NCBI RefSeq assembly: GCF_001721645.1
Contig: NZ_CP017141.1
Coordinates: forward strand, 5,084,001 to 5,148,000
DNA from: Pedobacter steynii
GTDB taxonomy: Bacteria; Bacteroidota; Bacteroidia; Sphingobacteriales; Sphingobacteriaceae
Reading direction: 5' to 3'
DNA: 64,000 bases
Shown: one piece after another, positions 45,186-54,245 of the stretch
Numbering within the stretch: the stretch's first letter is position 1
Layout of the letters: each line of letters opens with the position of its first letter
The notes under the pieces: model-generated
The model's input: the letters and a program-made list of their open reading frames with translations, nothing else
The model's database searches: none
Told to the model about the DNA's origin: nothing
Made by a program: the position numbers and the translations under genes

Positions 45186-46076
45186 TTAGAACTTCAGCGT
45201 AGCCGGCAGGTATTTGCTTACCAATGCCTCATAATAGGGTTTCAGTTCCTCCCAGCTTTTTTGGTTGGGGTTCTTGGAGTATAGGTCGTATGGATTAAAC
45301 AGGTTGACCCATTTAAATAGTTCATGGTCTTTTTCATTCATCAGATGATCATATGCATGTTCCCGGTGCTGGGCATAAAAGGAGTGGTAACGCAGCATAT
45401 ACAAGCCTGGTTCAGGAATATAATCTTTCATCATGTGGTATACATATTCATCATGGCCCCATGACATATGTACCTGATCGAGACCACAGTTTTCGGTATA
45501 GATTCCCAGTTTGCTCTGATAGATTTCATTGTTGAAATCCGGATTCTGACTGAAAAATTCAGGAAAAACAATCTTATCAGAATAGGCGCATCCTACCGGA
45601 AAAGTATCTCCGACTACCGCCCATTGTGGTTCGCCGAATAAGCAAAGTACCTTTCCCATATCGTGGATCAGGCCTACCAATACCATCCAATCCGGATGTC
45701 CGTCATTTCTGATGGCTTCTGAAGTCTGGAGCAGGTGCTGCATCTGATCTAAGTCTGTATCGGGATCAGAGTCGTCTACCAGCTCATTTAAAAAATCAAA
45801 AGCTTTCCAGATCGGCATCTCTTTTTTATCAAACTTCAGGTAATCTGCCTTTTTCTGCATCACGAAATCATAGGTCTGGTAAGTATGGTTTAGCCGGTAA
45901 AATTCCTTTACCCCATCTTTTACGGTTTCCTCATAATTTCTGAATTCTTCTTCTTTTTTTTCTTTATTGATGGCAGCAGGATCCGGATACCGGTTCAATA
46001 CATCGTGTTCCCATTCATCTAAATTATCTAAAGGGCCATCGTGTGCTGCTGCGGAATTGATTTGGTTAGTATTCAT
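45186..46076 (-). CDS. Myo-inositol oxygenase
   Basis: 296 aa cytoplasmic HD-domain di-iron enzyme converting myo-inositol and O2 to D-glucuronate. All six iron ligands of the family can be placed: His114 (QHLLQTSE), His138 and Asp139 (LIHDMGK), His208 (SWGHDEY), His231 (RYHSFYA) and Asp264 (FNPYDLY). The GEPQWAVVGDTFPVGC stretch is strongly conserved with animal and plant enzymes. It is divergent from the LacI regulator and upstream of an SSS symporter. The glucuronate made would need uronate catabolism, which is not in the window. Confidence 0.95.
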   Translation of the reverse strand: MNTNQINSAAAHDGPLDNLDEWEHDVLNRYPDPAAINKEKKEEEFRNYEETVKDGVKEFYRLNHTYQTYDFVMQKKADYLKFDKKEMPIWKAFDFLNELVDDSDPDTDLDQMQHLLQTSEAIRNDGHPDWMVLVGLIHDMGKVLCLFGEPQWAVVGDTFPVGCAYSDKIVFPEFFSQNPDFNNEIYQSKLGIYTENCGLDQVHMSWGHDEYVYHMMKDYIPEPGLYMLRYHSFYAQHREHAYDHLMNEKDHELFKWVNLFNPYDLYSKNPNQKSWEELKPYYEALVSKYLPATLKF

Positions 46077-46171
46077 AGGATGGTAGATTAATCTTAATTG
46101 TTAATTCAATCTGTTTATTATATTAAAGTTGTAGTTTTGAAAGGGTAGATGCTCATCTTCTAACCGGATTT

Positions 46172-46195
46172 ATTTACTTAACCGATTAAGTAAAT
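46172..46195. promoter_or_regulatory. LacI-type operator between MIOX and lacI-family gene
   Basis: Inverted repeat ATTTACTTAA-CCGA-TTAAGTAAAT; 22 of 24 positions are symmetric about the central CG, as expected for LacI-family sites. It lies 40 bp before the regulator ATG, in the divergent region with MIOX, so it could control both. Confidence 0.7.
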
Positions 46196-46234
46196 GATCA
46201 AGCTAACCAGATTAACCAAACCACCTTTAGTAAA

Positions 46235-47251
46235 ATGGGTAACATTACCATTAAAATGTTGGCTAAGGAGCTGAACTTGTCAACTGCCGCAGTGTCCAAA
46301 GCTTTAAATGATAGCCACGAAATCAGCGAGAGCACAAAACAGCGTGTCCTGGAATTGGCTGCTGCTTTAAATTATGTACCGCATCCTTATGCAGGAAGCC
46401 TGCGTGAAAAGAAAAGCAATACCATTGCTGTGGTGATCCCGGAAGTGGCAGATAGTTTCTTTTCTCTGGCCCTGAATGGCATTGAATCGGTGGCCATAGA
46501 AAAAGGGTATCATGCTTTGATTTATCTGACTCATGAGCGATTTGAGCGGGAGAAGACGATTTTAAAGGACCTGGAATCCGGAAGGGTAGACGGGGTCATC
46601 ATGTCTCTTACCATGAAAACTAATACTTTTGGGCACCTGAAAACCTTGAATAAGATCGTTCCGATGGTGTTTTTTGATCGGGTATGTGAAGAAATTGATA
46701 CGGCAAAGATCACCACAAATGATGAGGAATGTGGTTATCAGGCCACACAGCACCTGATAGACCAGGACTGTAAAAAGATCGCCATCCTATCCATCTCAGA
46801 TTCCCTGTCCATCAGCTCTAAAAGAATGCAGGGTTATCAGCGGGCCTTGCTGGACAGTGGGAGGGCATATGATGCATCCTGCGTCATCGATTATAGCGAA
46901 GATCCCGCTGAAAATCTTGAACAGCTCAGAAAGGCGTTTAAGGCTGCCGGCAGACCGGATGGTATAGTAGCCACGGTAAGTAAAATGACAACGGATATTT
47001 ATCTGGTTGCTATGGAACTGGGCCTTCGGATTCCGGAGGATCTAAAAGTGGTTTCTTTCTCCAACGATTCTACTGTTGCCATACTTAACCCGTCCTTAAC
47101 CACCATTACACAGCCCGCGTTTGAAATGGGGGAATTAGCGGCCAATATCCTGTTTAGAGCATTGAAAAAAAAGGACCTGATATGGACTGAAGAAAGCCGG
47201 GTGCTTCCCTCTCAGCTTTTCATCAGGAATTCCAGCACCGGTTCCCTTTAA
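46235..47251 (+). CDS. LacI-family transcriptional regulator
   Basis: 338 aa repressor. The N-terminal helix-turn-helix is typical (ITIKMLAKELNLSTAAVSKALND, residues 4-27), followed by the hinge helix (LNYVPHPYAGSLREKKSNTIAVV). A periplasmic-binding-like sensor domain covers about residues 60-335. It is divergent from myo-inositol oxygenase with a well-formed operator between them, so it is the probable regulator of MIOX and SSS2. GH127 lies downstream at 131 bp and may also be a target. The ligand is unknown. Confidence 0.93.
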   Translation: MGNITIKMLAKELNLSTAAVSKALNDSHEISESTKQRVLELAAALNYVPHPYAGSLREKKSNTIAVVIPEVADSFFSLALNGIESVAIEKGYHALIYLTHERFEREKTILKDLESGRVDGVIMSLTMKTNTFGHLKTLNKIVPMVFFDRVCEEIDTAKITTNDEECGYQATQHLIDQDCKKIAILSISDSLSISSKRMQGYQRALLDSGRAYDASCVIDYSEDPAENLEQLRKAFKAAGRPDGIVATVSKMTTDIYLVAMELGLRIPEDLKVVSFSNDSTVAILNPSLTTITQPAFEMGELAANILFRALKKKDLIWTEESRVLPSQLFIRNSSTGSL

Positions 47252-47285
47252 TATTCTCCCTAGTACTTTAATATTCTCCTTAATA
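47246..47285 (+). repeat. Two-copy 20-bp tandem repeat after the LacI gene
   Basis: CTTTAATATTCTCCCTAGTA (47246-47265) is followed directly by a copy with 18 of 20 bases the same (47266-47285). The first copy overlaps the LacI stop. The direct-repeat spacing of two helical turns, about 100 bp before GH127, could be a regulator site. Confidence 0.55.
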
Positions 47286-47382
47286 AAGGTAAGATACAAC
47301 CTCATCTGGTTAAATTTTAAGCATTGATAAGCCGGCCGGTTCCATATTTTTACAGGTACAACTTACAAGACCTGACCTAACG

Positions 47383-49803
47383 ATGAAACCGACCACAATG
47401 AAATCATTATTCCTGATACTGGCTGCCGGAACAGCGGTGCTTCCTGCAAGGGCACAGCAGAAGAAAGACTACCCGATACAGCCGGTTGCATTTACCCATG
47501 TTCATGTAAATGATCAGTTCTGGGCACCAAAAATGCAGGTGAATGCCACAATTACCATTCCCTATACTTTGCAGAAGTGTGAGGAAAACGGCCGGATAAA
47601 CAATTTCCTGATGGCCGCCCATGAAATCGAAGGGCGCCCAACTGAAGGAGGCACACTTTCTCAGTTTACTTTTGATGATACAGATGTCTATAAAGTGATC
47701 GAAGGAGCTTCCTATGCGATGCAGGTGAAGAAAGATCCGGCAATGGAACATTATATCGATTCCTTGATTACCATTATCGGTAAAGCGCAGGAGAAGGACG
47801 GGTACTTATTTACATTCCGTACTGCAAACGTAAAAAAACCTCATGAATGGATCGGAAATAAAAGATGGGAAAAGGAAGAAGACCTGAGCCATGAATTGTA
47901 CAATGCCGGTCATTTATATGAATCGGCAGCAGCTTATTATGAGGCGACAGGTAAAAAGACATTACTGAATATTGCCCTCAAAAATGCGGACCTGCTGGTT
48001 AAAGTTTTCGGCCCGGGGAAACTACAGATCTATCCCGGCCACCAGATTGTAGAAATTGGCCTGGTTCGTCTTTATCGCATTACCGGTAACCAGAAATACC
48101 TGGACCTGGCCAAGTTTTTCCTGGATGTAAGGGGACCGAAGGGCGATCCTTATAATCAGGCAAACGAAAAGGTAATCGACCAACAAACGGCTGTAGGACA
48201 TGCCGTACGCGCTACTTATATGTATACCGGAATGGCTGATGTGGCTGCATTGACCGGCGACCAGAAATACCTGAATGCCATCGATAAAATATGGGAAGAT
48301 GTGGTTTATAAAAAATTATACATCACGGGCGGTATAGGTGCTACCGGTAATGGAGAAGCTTTCGGAGCGGCTTATCAGTTGCCAAACATGTCTGCCTATG
48401 CAGAAACCTGTGCGGCAATAGCAAACATTTACTGGAACAGCAGGATGTTCCAGTTGCATGGTGATGCGAAATATATGGACGTCCTGGAAAGAACACTGTA
48501 TAATGGTTTACTTTCGGGGGTATCTTTAAGCGGCGACCGTTTCTTTTACCCGAACCCACTGGCTTCTATGCACCAGCACCAACGCAGTGCCTGGTTTGCC
48601 TGCGCCTGCTGCATTTCTAACATGACGCGGTTTTTACCTTCTGTACCGGGCTATGTGTATGCGCAGAACAACAATGATTTATATGTGAATCTGTTTATGA
48701 GCAATACCGCTGATGTCAATCTTAAAACCACTAAGGTGAAGCTGACTCAGGCCACTGGTTACCCATGGAACGGAAAGGTAGAGCTGAGCGTTGACCCCGC
48801 AAAATCATCCACTTTTGCCCTTCATATCCGCATCCCTGGCTGGGCCGCACAGTCGCCGGTACCTGGTGATCTGTACCGCTACATGGACCCGAATAAGGCT
48901 ACTTTCAAATTGCTGTTAAACGGTGCACCTGCAACCTATAAAATGATTAAAGGTTATGCGGTAGTAGAACGCAAATGGAAAAAAGGTGATCAGCTGAGCC
49001 TGGACCTGCCGATGGAAGTAGAAAAGGTCGTAGCCAATGCGAATGTCAAAGATGATGTGGGCAGGTTTGCTTTTCAGCGCGGGCCAATTGTATACTGCCT
49101 GGAGGGACCGGACAATAAAGACGGATTGGTTCAAAACATTATGGTCGACAAAAATGCTCCTGTAACGACCACATTTAACAAAGCCAAACTAAACGAAATT
49201 CAGGAGATCTTAGTAGAAGGAACCGGTACCAAAAGACAGCTGAACTCGGATGAACTGATTGAGGTAAAACAAAAAGTAACCGCCATACCATATTATGCCT
49301 GGGCTAACCGCGGACCAAGTGATATGACGGTTTGGATTCCTTATGAAGCTTCCTCGGCGCGGCCACAACCTGCACCAACCATTGCATCGCTAAGCAAGGT
49401 GAGCGCTTCTTCAGATAATAAACGCCTGCTGGAAGCCATCAGAGACCAATACGAACCGGTAGATTCAAAAGACACCAATTATCCCTACCTCCATTGGTGG
49501 CCAAAAAAGAACAGTAAAGAATATGTTCAATATGATTTTGCCGAAGCTCAGACCGTTTCAGAGTCAGAAGTCTATTGGTATGACGATCAACCCTGGGGTG
49601 GCTGCCGCATCCCGCTTTCTTATCAGATCCTGTATCTGAAGGAGGGGAAATGGATACCGGTAGAGATTGCCAGCGATTCCGGAATTGCTAAAGACCGGTT
49701 TAATGTGATTAAATTCAAACCTGTACATACCACAGCCCTGAAACTGGAGGTCCAGCTGCCAGTAGAACAATCTTCGGGTATTCAGGAATGGAAAGTGAAA
49801 TAA
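47383..49803 (+). CDS. GH127 beta-L-arabinofuranosidase
   Basis: 806 aa secreted enzyme (signal peptide ends near ARAQQ; a second ATG at 47398 is possible). The DUF1680 (alpha/alpha)6 barrel covers residues about 30-640. The catalytic acid/base region is SAYAETCAAIAN (Glu341), and the zinc/nucleophile cysteine cluster is ACACCISN (Cys407, 409, 410), as in HypBA1-type GH127. A C-terminal discoidin-like beta-sandwich (about 665-806, EYVQYDFAEAQTVSESEVYW) probably binds carbohydrate. The family removes beta-L-arabinofuranose, found on hydroxyproline of extensins and on rhamnogalacturonan II. A bidirectional terminator follows. Confidence 0.93.
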   Translation: MKPTTMKSLFLILAAGTAVLPARAQQKKDYPIQPVAFTHVHVNDQFWAPKMQVNATITIPYTLQKCEENGRINNFLMAAHEIEGRPTEGGTLSQFTFDDTDVYKVIEGASYAMQVKKDPAMEHYIDSLITIIGKAQEKDGYLFTFRTANVKKPHEWIGNKRWEKEEDLSHELYNAGHLYESAAAYYEATGKKTLLNIALKNADLLVKVFGPGKLQIYPGHQIVEIGLVRLYRITGNQKYLDLAKFFLDVRGPKGDPYNQANEKVIDQQTAVGHAVRATYMYTGMADVAALTGDQKYLNAIDKIWEDVVYKKLYITGGIGATGNGEAFGAAYQLPNMSAYAETCAAIANIYWNSRMFQLHGDAKYMDVLERTLYNGLLSGVSLSGDRFFYPNPLASMHQHQRSAWFACACCISNMTRFLPSVPGYVYAQNNNDLYVNLFMSNTADVNLKTTKVKLTQATGYPWNGKVELSVDPAKSSTFALHIRIPGWAAQSPVPGDLYRYMDPNKATFKLLLNGAPATYKMIKGYAVVERKWKKGDQLSLDLPMEVEKVVANANVKDDVGRFAFQRGPIVYCLEGPDNKDGLVQNIMVDKNAPVTTTFNKAKLNEIQEILVEGTGTKRQLNSDELIEVKQKVTAIPYYAWANRGPSDMTVWIPYEASSARPQPAPTIASLSKVSASSDNKRLLEAIRDQYEPVDSKDTNYPYLHWWPKKNSKEYVQYDFAEAQTVSESEVYWYDDQPWGGCRIPLSYQILYLKEGKWIPVEIASDSGIAKDRFNVIKFKPVHTTALKLEVQLPVEQSSGIQEWKVK

Positions 49804-49845
49804 TGAAAAAGGATGGCTGGCATTTATGCCGGCCATCCTTTTTCA
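49804..49845. terminator. Bidirectional terminator between GH127 and the WGR gene
   Basis: Arms 49804-49821 and 49828-49845 pair over 18 positions (one G-T) around a 6-nt loop, with A5/T5 at the stem ends. It overlaps the last codons of the minus-strand WGR gene. Confidence 0.85.
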
Positions 49846-50525
49846 TTACTATAAGTTTCATAAGAAAGTCTGGTATACAGATTTTCGTCTTCGGTGTTCA
49901 TCTTTTTATTGTAGGCCTCGTCTGCCAGATATAACAAGGCTTCAAAGTCCATTTCTTCCGGCATCTCGGTCGGATTACTGAGCACATGTTCGTAATATTC
50001 TTTTCCATTGGCAACCACACAGCATCGAACGTAAAGGAAATAATCAACGGAAAAATGTTTGCCGTCTTTATAAGAGTCCGGACCGATATTGGAAGCATAA
50101 GCAAGACCATCCAGCTGGTATAATTTTTCCGAAAGAATTTCAGCGAATTGCTGGATGTCGGTTACTTCCATGGCAACCAGTTTTTTCAATGCAGGTTTTA
50201 ATACCGCATCATCATCACCGGTCTTTTTCCAGTTGAAAGCAGCGATAACCTCCCAGAACACATCTTCATCCATCGGGCGGTAGCTCGCTGCGGTTTTTTC
50301 GGGAATGGCCTGACCCGCTGCCAATTCTTTGTAACCGCTGCGTTGTTTGTCTAGGATCAGCTTTTCTACTTCTTTGGTACAGCTCGCTTCATCAACAAAT
50401 TCCTTTGTGTTTTCCCTTGCTTTCGCGCCCACTTTGCCAAAGGTGACGGTATAACTTGTGCCCTTGATTTCAACTGTCCAAAGTTTATTGGATTCCCCCT
50501 CCTGATTTAAAAACGTTCTTTTCAT
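49824..50525 (-). CDS. WGR domain and DUF4240 protein
   Basis: 233 aa protein. Residues 1-70 look like a WGR domain (KLWTVEIKGTSYTVTFGKVGAKARENTKEF), known from PARPs and MolR-like proteins. Residues about 90-225 look like DUF4240 (DEDVFWEVIAAFNW ... YDG-like KHFSVDYFLYVRCCVVANGKEYYEHVL). No signal peptide; cytoplasmic. It has no obvious link to carbohydrate use and sits alone between two beta-L-arabinofuranosidases. Function unknown. Confidence 0.85.
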   Translation of the reverse strand: MKRTFLNQEGESNKLWTVEIKGTSYTVTFGKVGAKARENTKEFVDEASCTKEVEKLILDKQRSGYKELAAGQAIPEKTAASYRPMDEDVFWEVIAAFNWKKTGDDDAVLKPALKKLVAMEVTDIQQFAEILSEKLYQLDGLAYASNIGPDSYKDGKHFSVDYFLYVRCCVVANGKEYYEHVLSNPTEMPEEMDFEALLYLADEAYNKKMNTEDENLYTRLSYETYSNEKGWPA

Positions 50526-50631
50526 TGGTAACTGGCTTTATCCTTTGAGTAAATTCATGCTCCTAAAATAAGATTAATTACCATTTAAAAATACTGGAAG
50601 ATGCACTTCCCGAACGGATCTTTTTCCGTAC

Positions 50632-50703
50632 TCACCATTCGTTTATGTTTTCTTCGGGTAAGATCAGAATACTGCCATCAATTAAAACATATTGGAAGTG
50701 CAT
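50632..50703 (-). other. Short ORF or gene remnant between GH146 and WGR genes
   Basis: A 23-codon ORF on the minus strand starts MHFQYVLIDGSIL, ends INEW, and meets a stop. Shifting frame by one base lets reading continue for about 19 codons (EYGKRSVREVHLPVFLNGN). It may be a decayed gene, but it is too short to be sure. The flanks also carry the inverted 10-mer ATGCACTTCC/GGAAGTGCAT (50601-50610 and 50694-50703). Confidence 0.2.
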
Positions 50704-50724
50704 GGGTTCCAGGTGCTTCTTAAG

Positions 50725-53082
50725 CTATCCCTTAACTGCCCGTATCACATAAATGGGCCCTGCGCTGTTTTTTGCTTTGGGAACCAGTTTAACTGTTACT
50801 TTACTTTTGCCATTGGTCAATGCAGCAGGGATGGGATAGGAGATCTCATAAAAACGACTTTCTTTATACTTGTTGAGGTCTTCGGTGGCAATCAATGTTC
50901 CATCTACAAATACTTCAAAGTTCCTTCCCCGGTTGTCCATTCCCCAATAGGAGGCAATAAGGGTATTGGAGAGTTTTGGATCTGTTTTCATATCGAACTG
51001 AAGAAATCCTTCTTCTCCGGCCATACGCCATTTCTTTCCATGTTCCTCACCGCTCGTTGCTTTTTCGGATAGGAAGTTATGATCGCGCTCCGGCTGCATT
51101 TCCCCAAACCTGAAAAGATCGGTGGTCCGGTCGTCCAGTTCTTTTTGGAGTCGCTTTTTTTCCTCATACAGCTTTTGCTGTACCAGCCATTGTTCAGGCG
51201 TGAAAACATCCCAGTAGACACTATAATGTTGATTTTCTGTTTGATTGAAGGGGATGAGTGTCACATCATGAGGTTTTGCAATGCCTGTGGTTTTGAAGCT
51301 GAGCTGCTTTTGATCCACCATTTTTAACCATTCCTTAGGATCCTGCTCGGCACTTACAAATACGGGTACGCCCTGCACCGGATCTGGTTCCGTTAATCCG
51401 AGGTCGCCGGCCAATAATACCGGGCCATAAAATACAGCTCTGCGGTTGGGATTGTCGGGCATAGCCTCTGTATACAGTTTTTCAGGTGTGGTATAGACTA
51501 CCTGATCCTTGTTTTTCCAGGTTCTGCGGATCACATAGTAGCCATTTTCTTCCGTTACATTTGCTGGTTTTCCATTAACCAGGATTGTAGCATCAGCAGA
51601 CCATTTCGGTTTTCTGATCCGTATGGCAAAGTTAGCAGCCTTGGTTGTGCTGATCCGCAGGCTGGTCTTATCGCCATAAGGCAGGGCAGATTCCTGGGTA
51701 ACCCGTAAACCTTTTTCCTTCCAGTTCAATACCGAAGGGATAAACAGGTTCACATATAAACTGCCATCTGCACCTTTAAAGTAAATGCTTTCATTGTACT
51801 TGACATGGTTTTCCATCCCTGTTCCCACACAGCAGGTAAAGCTGTTGAACTCATCGCTATACTCTTTTTTGCCGCCCATTCGCAAGGGTACAAAATAACA
51901 CATCATACCGGTATGGTGGTTTTGAGAAGCCAGGATGTGGTTGTATAATCCCTTTTCATAATAATCAAAAAATGTAGAAGAGGGATCAAGTGCAAACAGA
52001 TGCTGGGTCAGCTTCAGCATGTTATAGGTATTGCAGGTTTCTGTAGTGTTCTCGGTCAGTTTATCGTTCAGCTTATCGGCCTCACTCAGGTATTCATAAT
52101 TGCTGTTCCCGCCCGTTACATAAGAATGGTGATTGACCACGGTTTTCCAAAAAAAATCTGCAATGGCCAGGTCATTTTTATCGCCCGTAAGCTGGTACCT
52201 GCGGGCACTGGCAATGATTTTAGGGATTTGGGTATTGGAATGTTTGCCGGGCAAAATGTCTTTCTGCTCTGCCAGCGGATCCAGAATGCGCTTGTCGTAG
52301 AACTTATAGGAAAGATCAAGGTAGGTTTTGTTGCCGGTAATTGCGTAGAGGTTCACCAGGGTTTCGGCCATTCCTCCATACTCACAAATGAGCATTTTCT
52401 GATTTTGTTCCTCTGTCAGGTGGTTGATGGTAGCACTGGTCCATTTGGCCAGTTCTTTTGAAACGGTTAAGGCTTTTGAATTGCCAGCATATAAATAGGC
52501 ATCCAATAAACCGGCCATGATTTTATGTACGGTATACCAGGGCGCCCATCCGCCATTCAGGTCAAAACCACGGGTTTCAATGTCGCCTTTTGCTACTCTT
52601 GCCCAAATGTTATCTTCGTTTGGAATGGCGCCGATGTATCCGGTTTTCCTGGCCTGCTGACAAACAACAAGTTCATCTACAATATAATTGATTCTTTTTA
52701 ACAGCTCCGGATCTTTTGTCGCAGCATACTGAAAGGAAATGGCTGATAAATAATGTCCAAGGCTATGCCCCGCAAGGCCATCCGATTCCCATCCTCCGTA
52801 TTTTTTCGCTTTCTCCGGTAAACCGGCATTGCTTCTGAATCCGGCCAGTAAACGATCTGATTCTATCTTAAGCAGATAAGCCACATCTGCATTCATCGCA
52901 GTTTTAAAAGGGCTTTCCAGCAGCGATACTTCCGAGAGCTGGAAAGCATAAGCTTTGATGGGAATGGTATTCTTAACGGTCATCCTGGTATCGTTTAATC
53001 TCGGTACGTAGGATTGGGCATTACCTGATAAAGCATAAAGCAATGCTGCCGTTAGTAGGTTAGTGCAAAGGGTTCTGTTCAT
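50725..53082 (-). CDS. GH146/GH127-superfamily beta-L-arabinofuranosidase
   Basis: 785 aa secreted DUF1680 enzyme; signal peptide ends near SGNAQ. Motifs include GWESDGLAGHSLGHYLSA, Glu348 in TETCNTYNMLK and the Cys417-Cys418 pair in FTCCVGTGMENH, the metal/nucleophile cluster of this superfamily. C-terminal beta domains follow (about 540-785). The arrangement resembles the GH146 beta-L-arabinofuranosidase of Bacteroides arabinan PULs more than the GH127 at 47383; family assignment is from memory. It is transcribed leftwards; the 260-bp region upstream, shared with the AraC gene, holds a candidate AraR operator. Confidence 0.88.
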   Translation of the reverse strand: MNRTLCTNLLTAALLYALSGNAQSYVPRLNDTRMTVKNTIPIKAYAFQLSEVSLLESPFKTAMNADVAYLLKIESDRLLAGFRSNAGLPEKAKKYGGWESDGLAGHSLGHYLSAISFQYAATKDPELLKRINYIVDELVVCQQARKTGYIGAIPNEDNIWARVAKGDIETRGFDLNGGWAPWYTVHKIMAGLLDAYLYAGNSKALTVSKELAKWTSATINHLTEEQNQKMLICEYGGMAETLVNLYAITGNKTYLDLSYKFYDKRILDPLAEQKDILPGKHSNTQIPKIIASARRYQLTGDKNDLAIADFFWKTVVNHHSYVTGGNSNYEYLSEADKLNDKLTENTTETCNTYNMLKLTQHLFALDPSSTFFDYYEKGLYNHILASQNHHTGMMCYFVPLRMGGKKEYSDEFNSFTCCVGTGMENHVKYNESIYFKGADGSLYVNLFIPSVLNWKEKGLRVTQESALPYGDKTSLRISTTKAANFAIRIRKPKWSADATILVNGKPANVTEENGYYVIRRTWKNKDQVVYTTPEKLYTEAMPDNPNRRAVFYGPVLLAGDLGLTEPDPVQGVPVFVSAEQDPKEWLKMVDQKQLSFKTTGIAKPHDVTLIPFNQTENQHYSVYWDVFTPEQWLVQQKLYEEKKRLQKELDDRTTDLFRFGEMQPERDHNFLSEKATSGEEHGKKWRMAGEEGFLQFDMKTDPKLSNTLIASYWGMDNRGRNFEVFVDGTLIATEDLNKYKESRFYEISYPIPAALTNGKSKVTVKLVPKAKNSAGPIYVIRAVKG

Positions 53083-53212
53083 ATTTTTCGCTTTGGTGTC
53101 GATCTTAAAGGAATAAAATTAGGCAATTCAACAGCGGCCGATATTGCATTAATTTGCCGATACCACTAGCATTTTAGCCATTGTGCAAATTAGCTTATTT
53201 TATCGCGAATAA

Positions 53213-53233
53213 TAAGCGTTAACTTGACGTATA
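53213..53233. promoter_or_regulatory. Candidate AraR operator between GH146 and AraC genes
   Basis: TAAGCGT-TAACTTG-ACGTATA; 5 of 7 arm positions are symmetric, with the spacer ending in TTG. It lies in the divergent 260-bp region, so it could control both directions. The rest of that region shows no other clear signal. Confidence 0.5.
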
Positions 53234-53342
53234 TTAGCATGTGTTGACCGTATTTTAACCTGTTTGCTATTGAATTCTTGACTGGTAGTTAATATCTGTA
53301 CATTAATGCTCCACAACCTAACCACTAACCAAAAGACCGACC

Positions 53343-54245
53343 ATGAAAGTACTTCCTTTTACTTTGCTTGTACCGGATGATAAAAGTGTAATATCCGAAC
53401 AGATTGAGTTACCTTATTTCTATCAGTATCTTCACCGTCATGAAGAATGGCAGATCACCTGGGTAGAGCGGGGAGAGGGCACACTGATCGCCGGGAATAA
53501 CATGCATGCATTTCGTTCCGGCGATCTGTTCTTAATCGGAGCCAACCTGCCTCATTTATTCAAAAGTAACCCCGAGTATTTTGTGGGTGATGAAAGTAAA
53601 TGCATCAGGGCAAGCTCTGTTTATTTCAACCCTAATGGCAGATTATCAGGTTTGTTCAACATGCCTGAGCTGAAAACTGCAAGCGCTTTTCTGAAGAACA
53701 ACAAGCACGGATTTAAAATTCCGGAGGCTTATGCTTCGTCATTAGCCGGGCGGATGCAAGAGCTGCATGAAGCCACAGGATCAGCAGTTCTGTTTGCTTT
53801 TTTACGACTACTGGAAGTCCTGCAAAGCGTGGAGGAAGCTGGAGAACCACTTTGCCCTGATTTTTATTCTTCCAACCTTTCGGAGCATGAAGGGATGAGG
53901 CTCAGCAACATCATCAATTTCATTATGCGCAATTACAACAACCGGATCGACCTGGAAGATGTGGCCAACGCAGCTTACATGACGCCTCAGGCTTTCTGTC
54001 GCTATTTTAAAAAGCATACCGGGCATACCTTCATCTCTTTTCTGAATGAAGTACGGATCAATGATGCCTGTAAAAGCCTGGTTTCGGATGAAAAGCCCGA
54101 CTGTATTTCGGGCGTGGCTTATAAAGCCGGTTTCAATAGCATCGCGAACTTCAACCGGGTGTTTAAGAATTTAATCGGACGCTCTCCAAGGGCCTATATA
54201 GATGAATACCATAACGTAAGTCGAATCAACAGCATTGCAGGATGA
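53343..54245 (+). CDS. AraC-family transcriptional regulator with cupin domain
   Basis: 300 aa regulator. The N-terminal cupin (about residues 15-85, HRHEEWQITWVERGEGTLIAG) probably binds a small sugar. The C-terminal double helix-turn-helix (about 190-290, LEDVANAAYMTPQAFCRYFKKHTG and SGVAYKAGFNSIANFNRVFKNLIGRSPRAYI) is typical AraC/XylS. It overlaps the DUF885 gene by ATGA, so it is translationally coupled to it and probably regulates its own operon. Ligand unknown. Confidence 0.93.
   Translation: MKVLPFTLLVPDDKSVISEQIELPYFYQYLHRHEEWQITWVERGEGTLIAGNNMHAFRSGDLFLIGANLPHLFKSNPEYFVGDESKCIRASSVYFNPNGRLSGLFNMPELKTASAFLKNNKHGFKIPEAYASSLAGRMQELHEATGSAVLFAFLRLLEVLQSVEEAGEPLCPDFYSSNLSEHEGMRLSNIINFIMRNYNNRIDLEDVANAAYMTPQAFCRYFKKHTGHTFISFLNEVRINDACKSLVSDEKPDCISGVAYKAGFNSIANFNRVFKNLIGRSPRAYIDEYHNVSRINSIAG

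Noticed and set aside
47246-47285. CRISPR array
   Set aside because: There are only two adjacent 20-bp copies with no spacer, and no cas gene in the window.
47325-47345. GCCGGCCGG palindrome before GH127 as an operator
   Set aside because: It is short, not repeated elsewhere, and may simply be the spacer of a weak TTG/TATTTTTA promoter.
50688-51072. Plus-strand 126-codon ORF over the GH146 3' end
   Set aside because: It is antisense to conserved coding sequence with no domain, start context or conserved motif.
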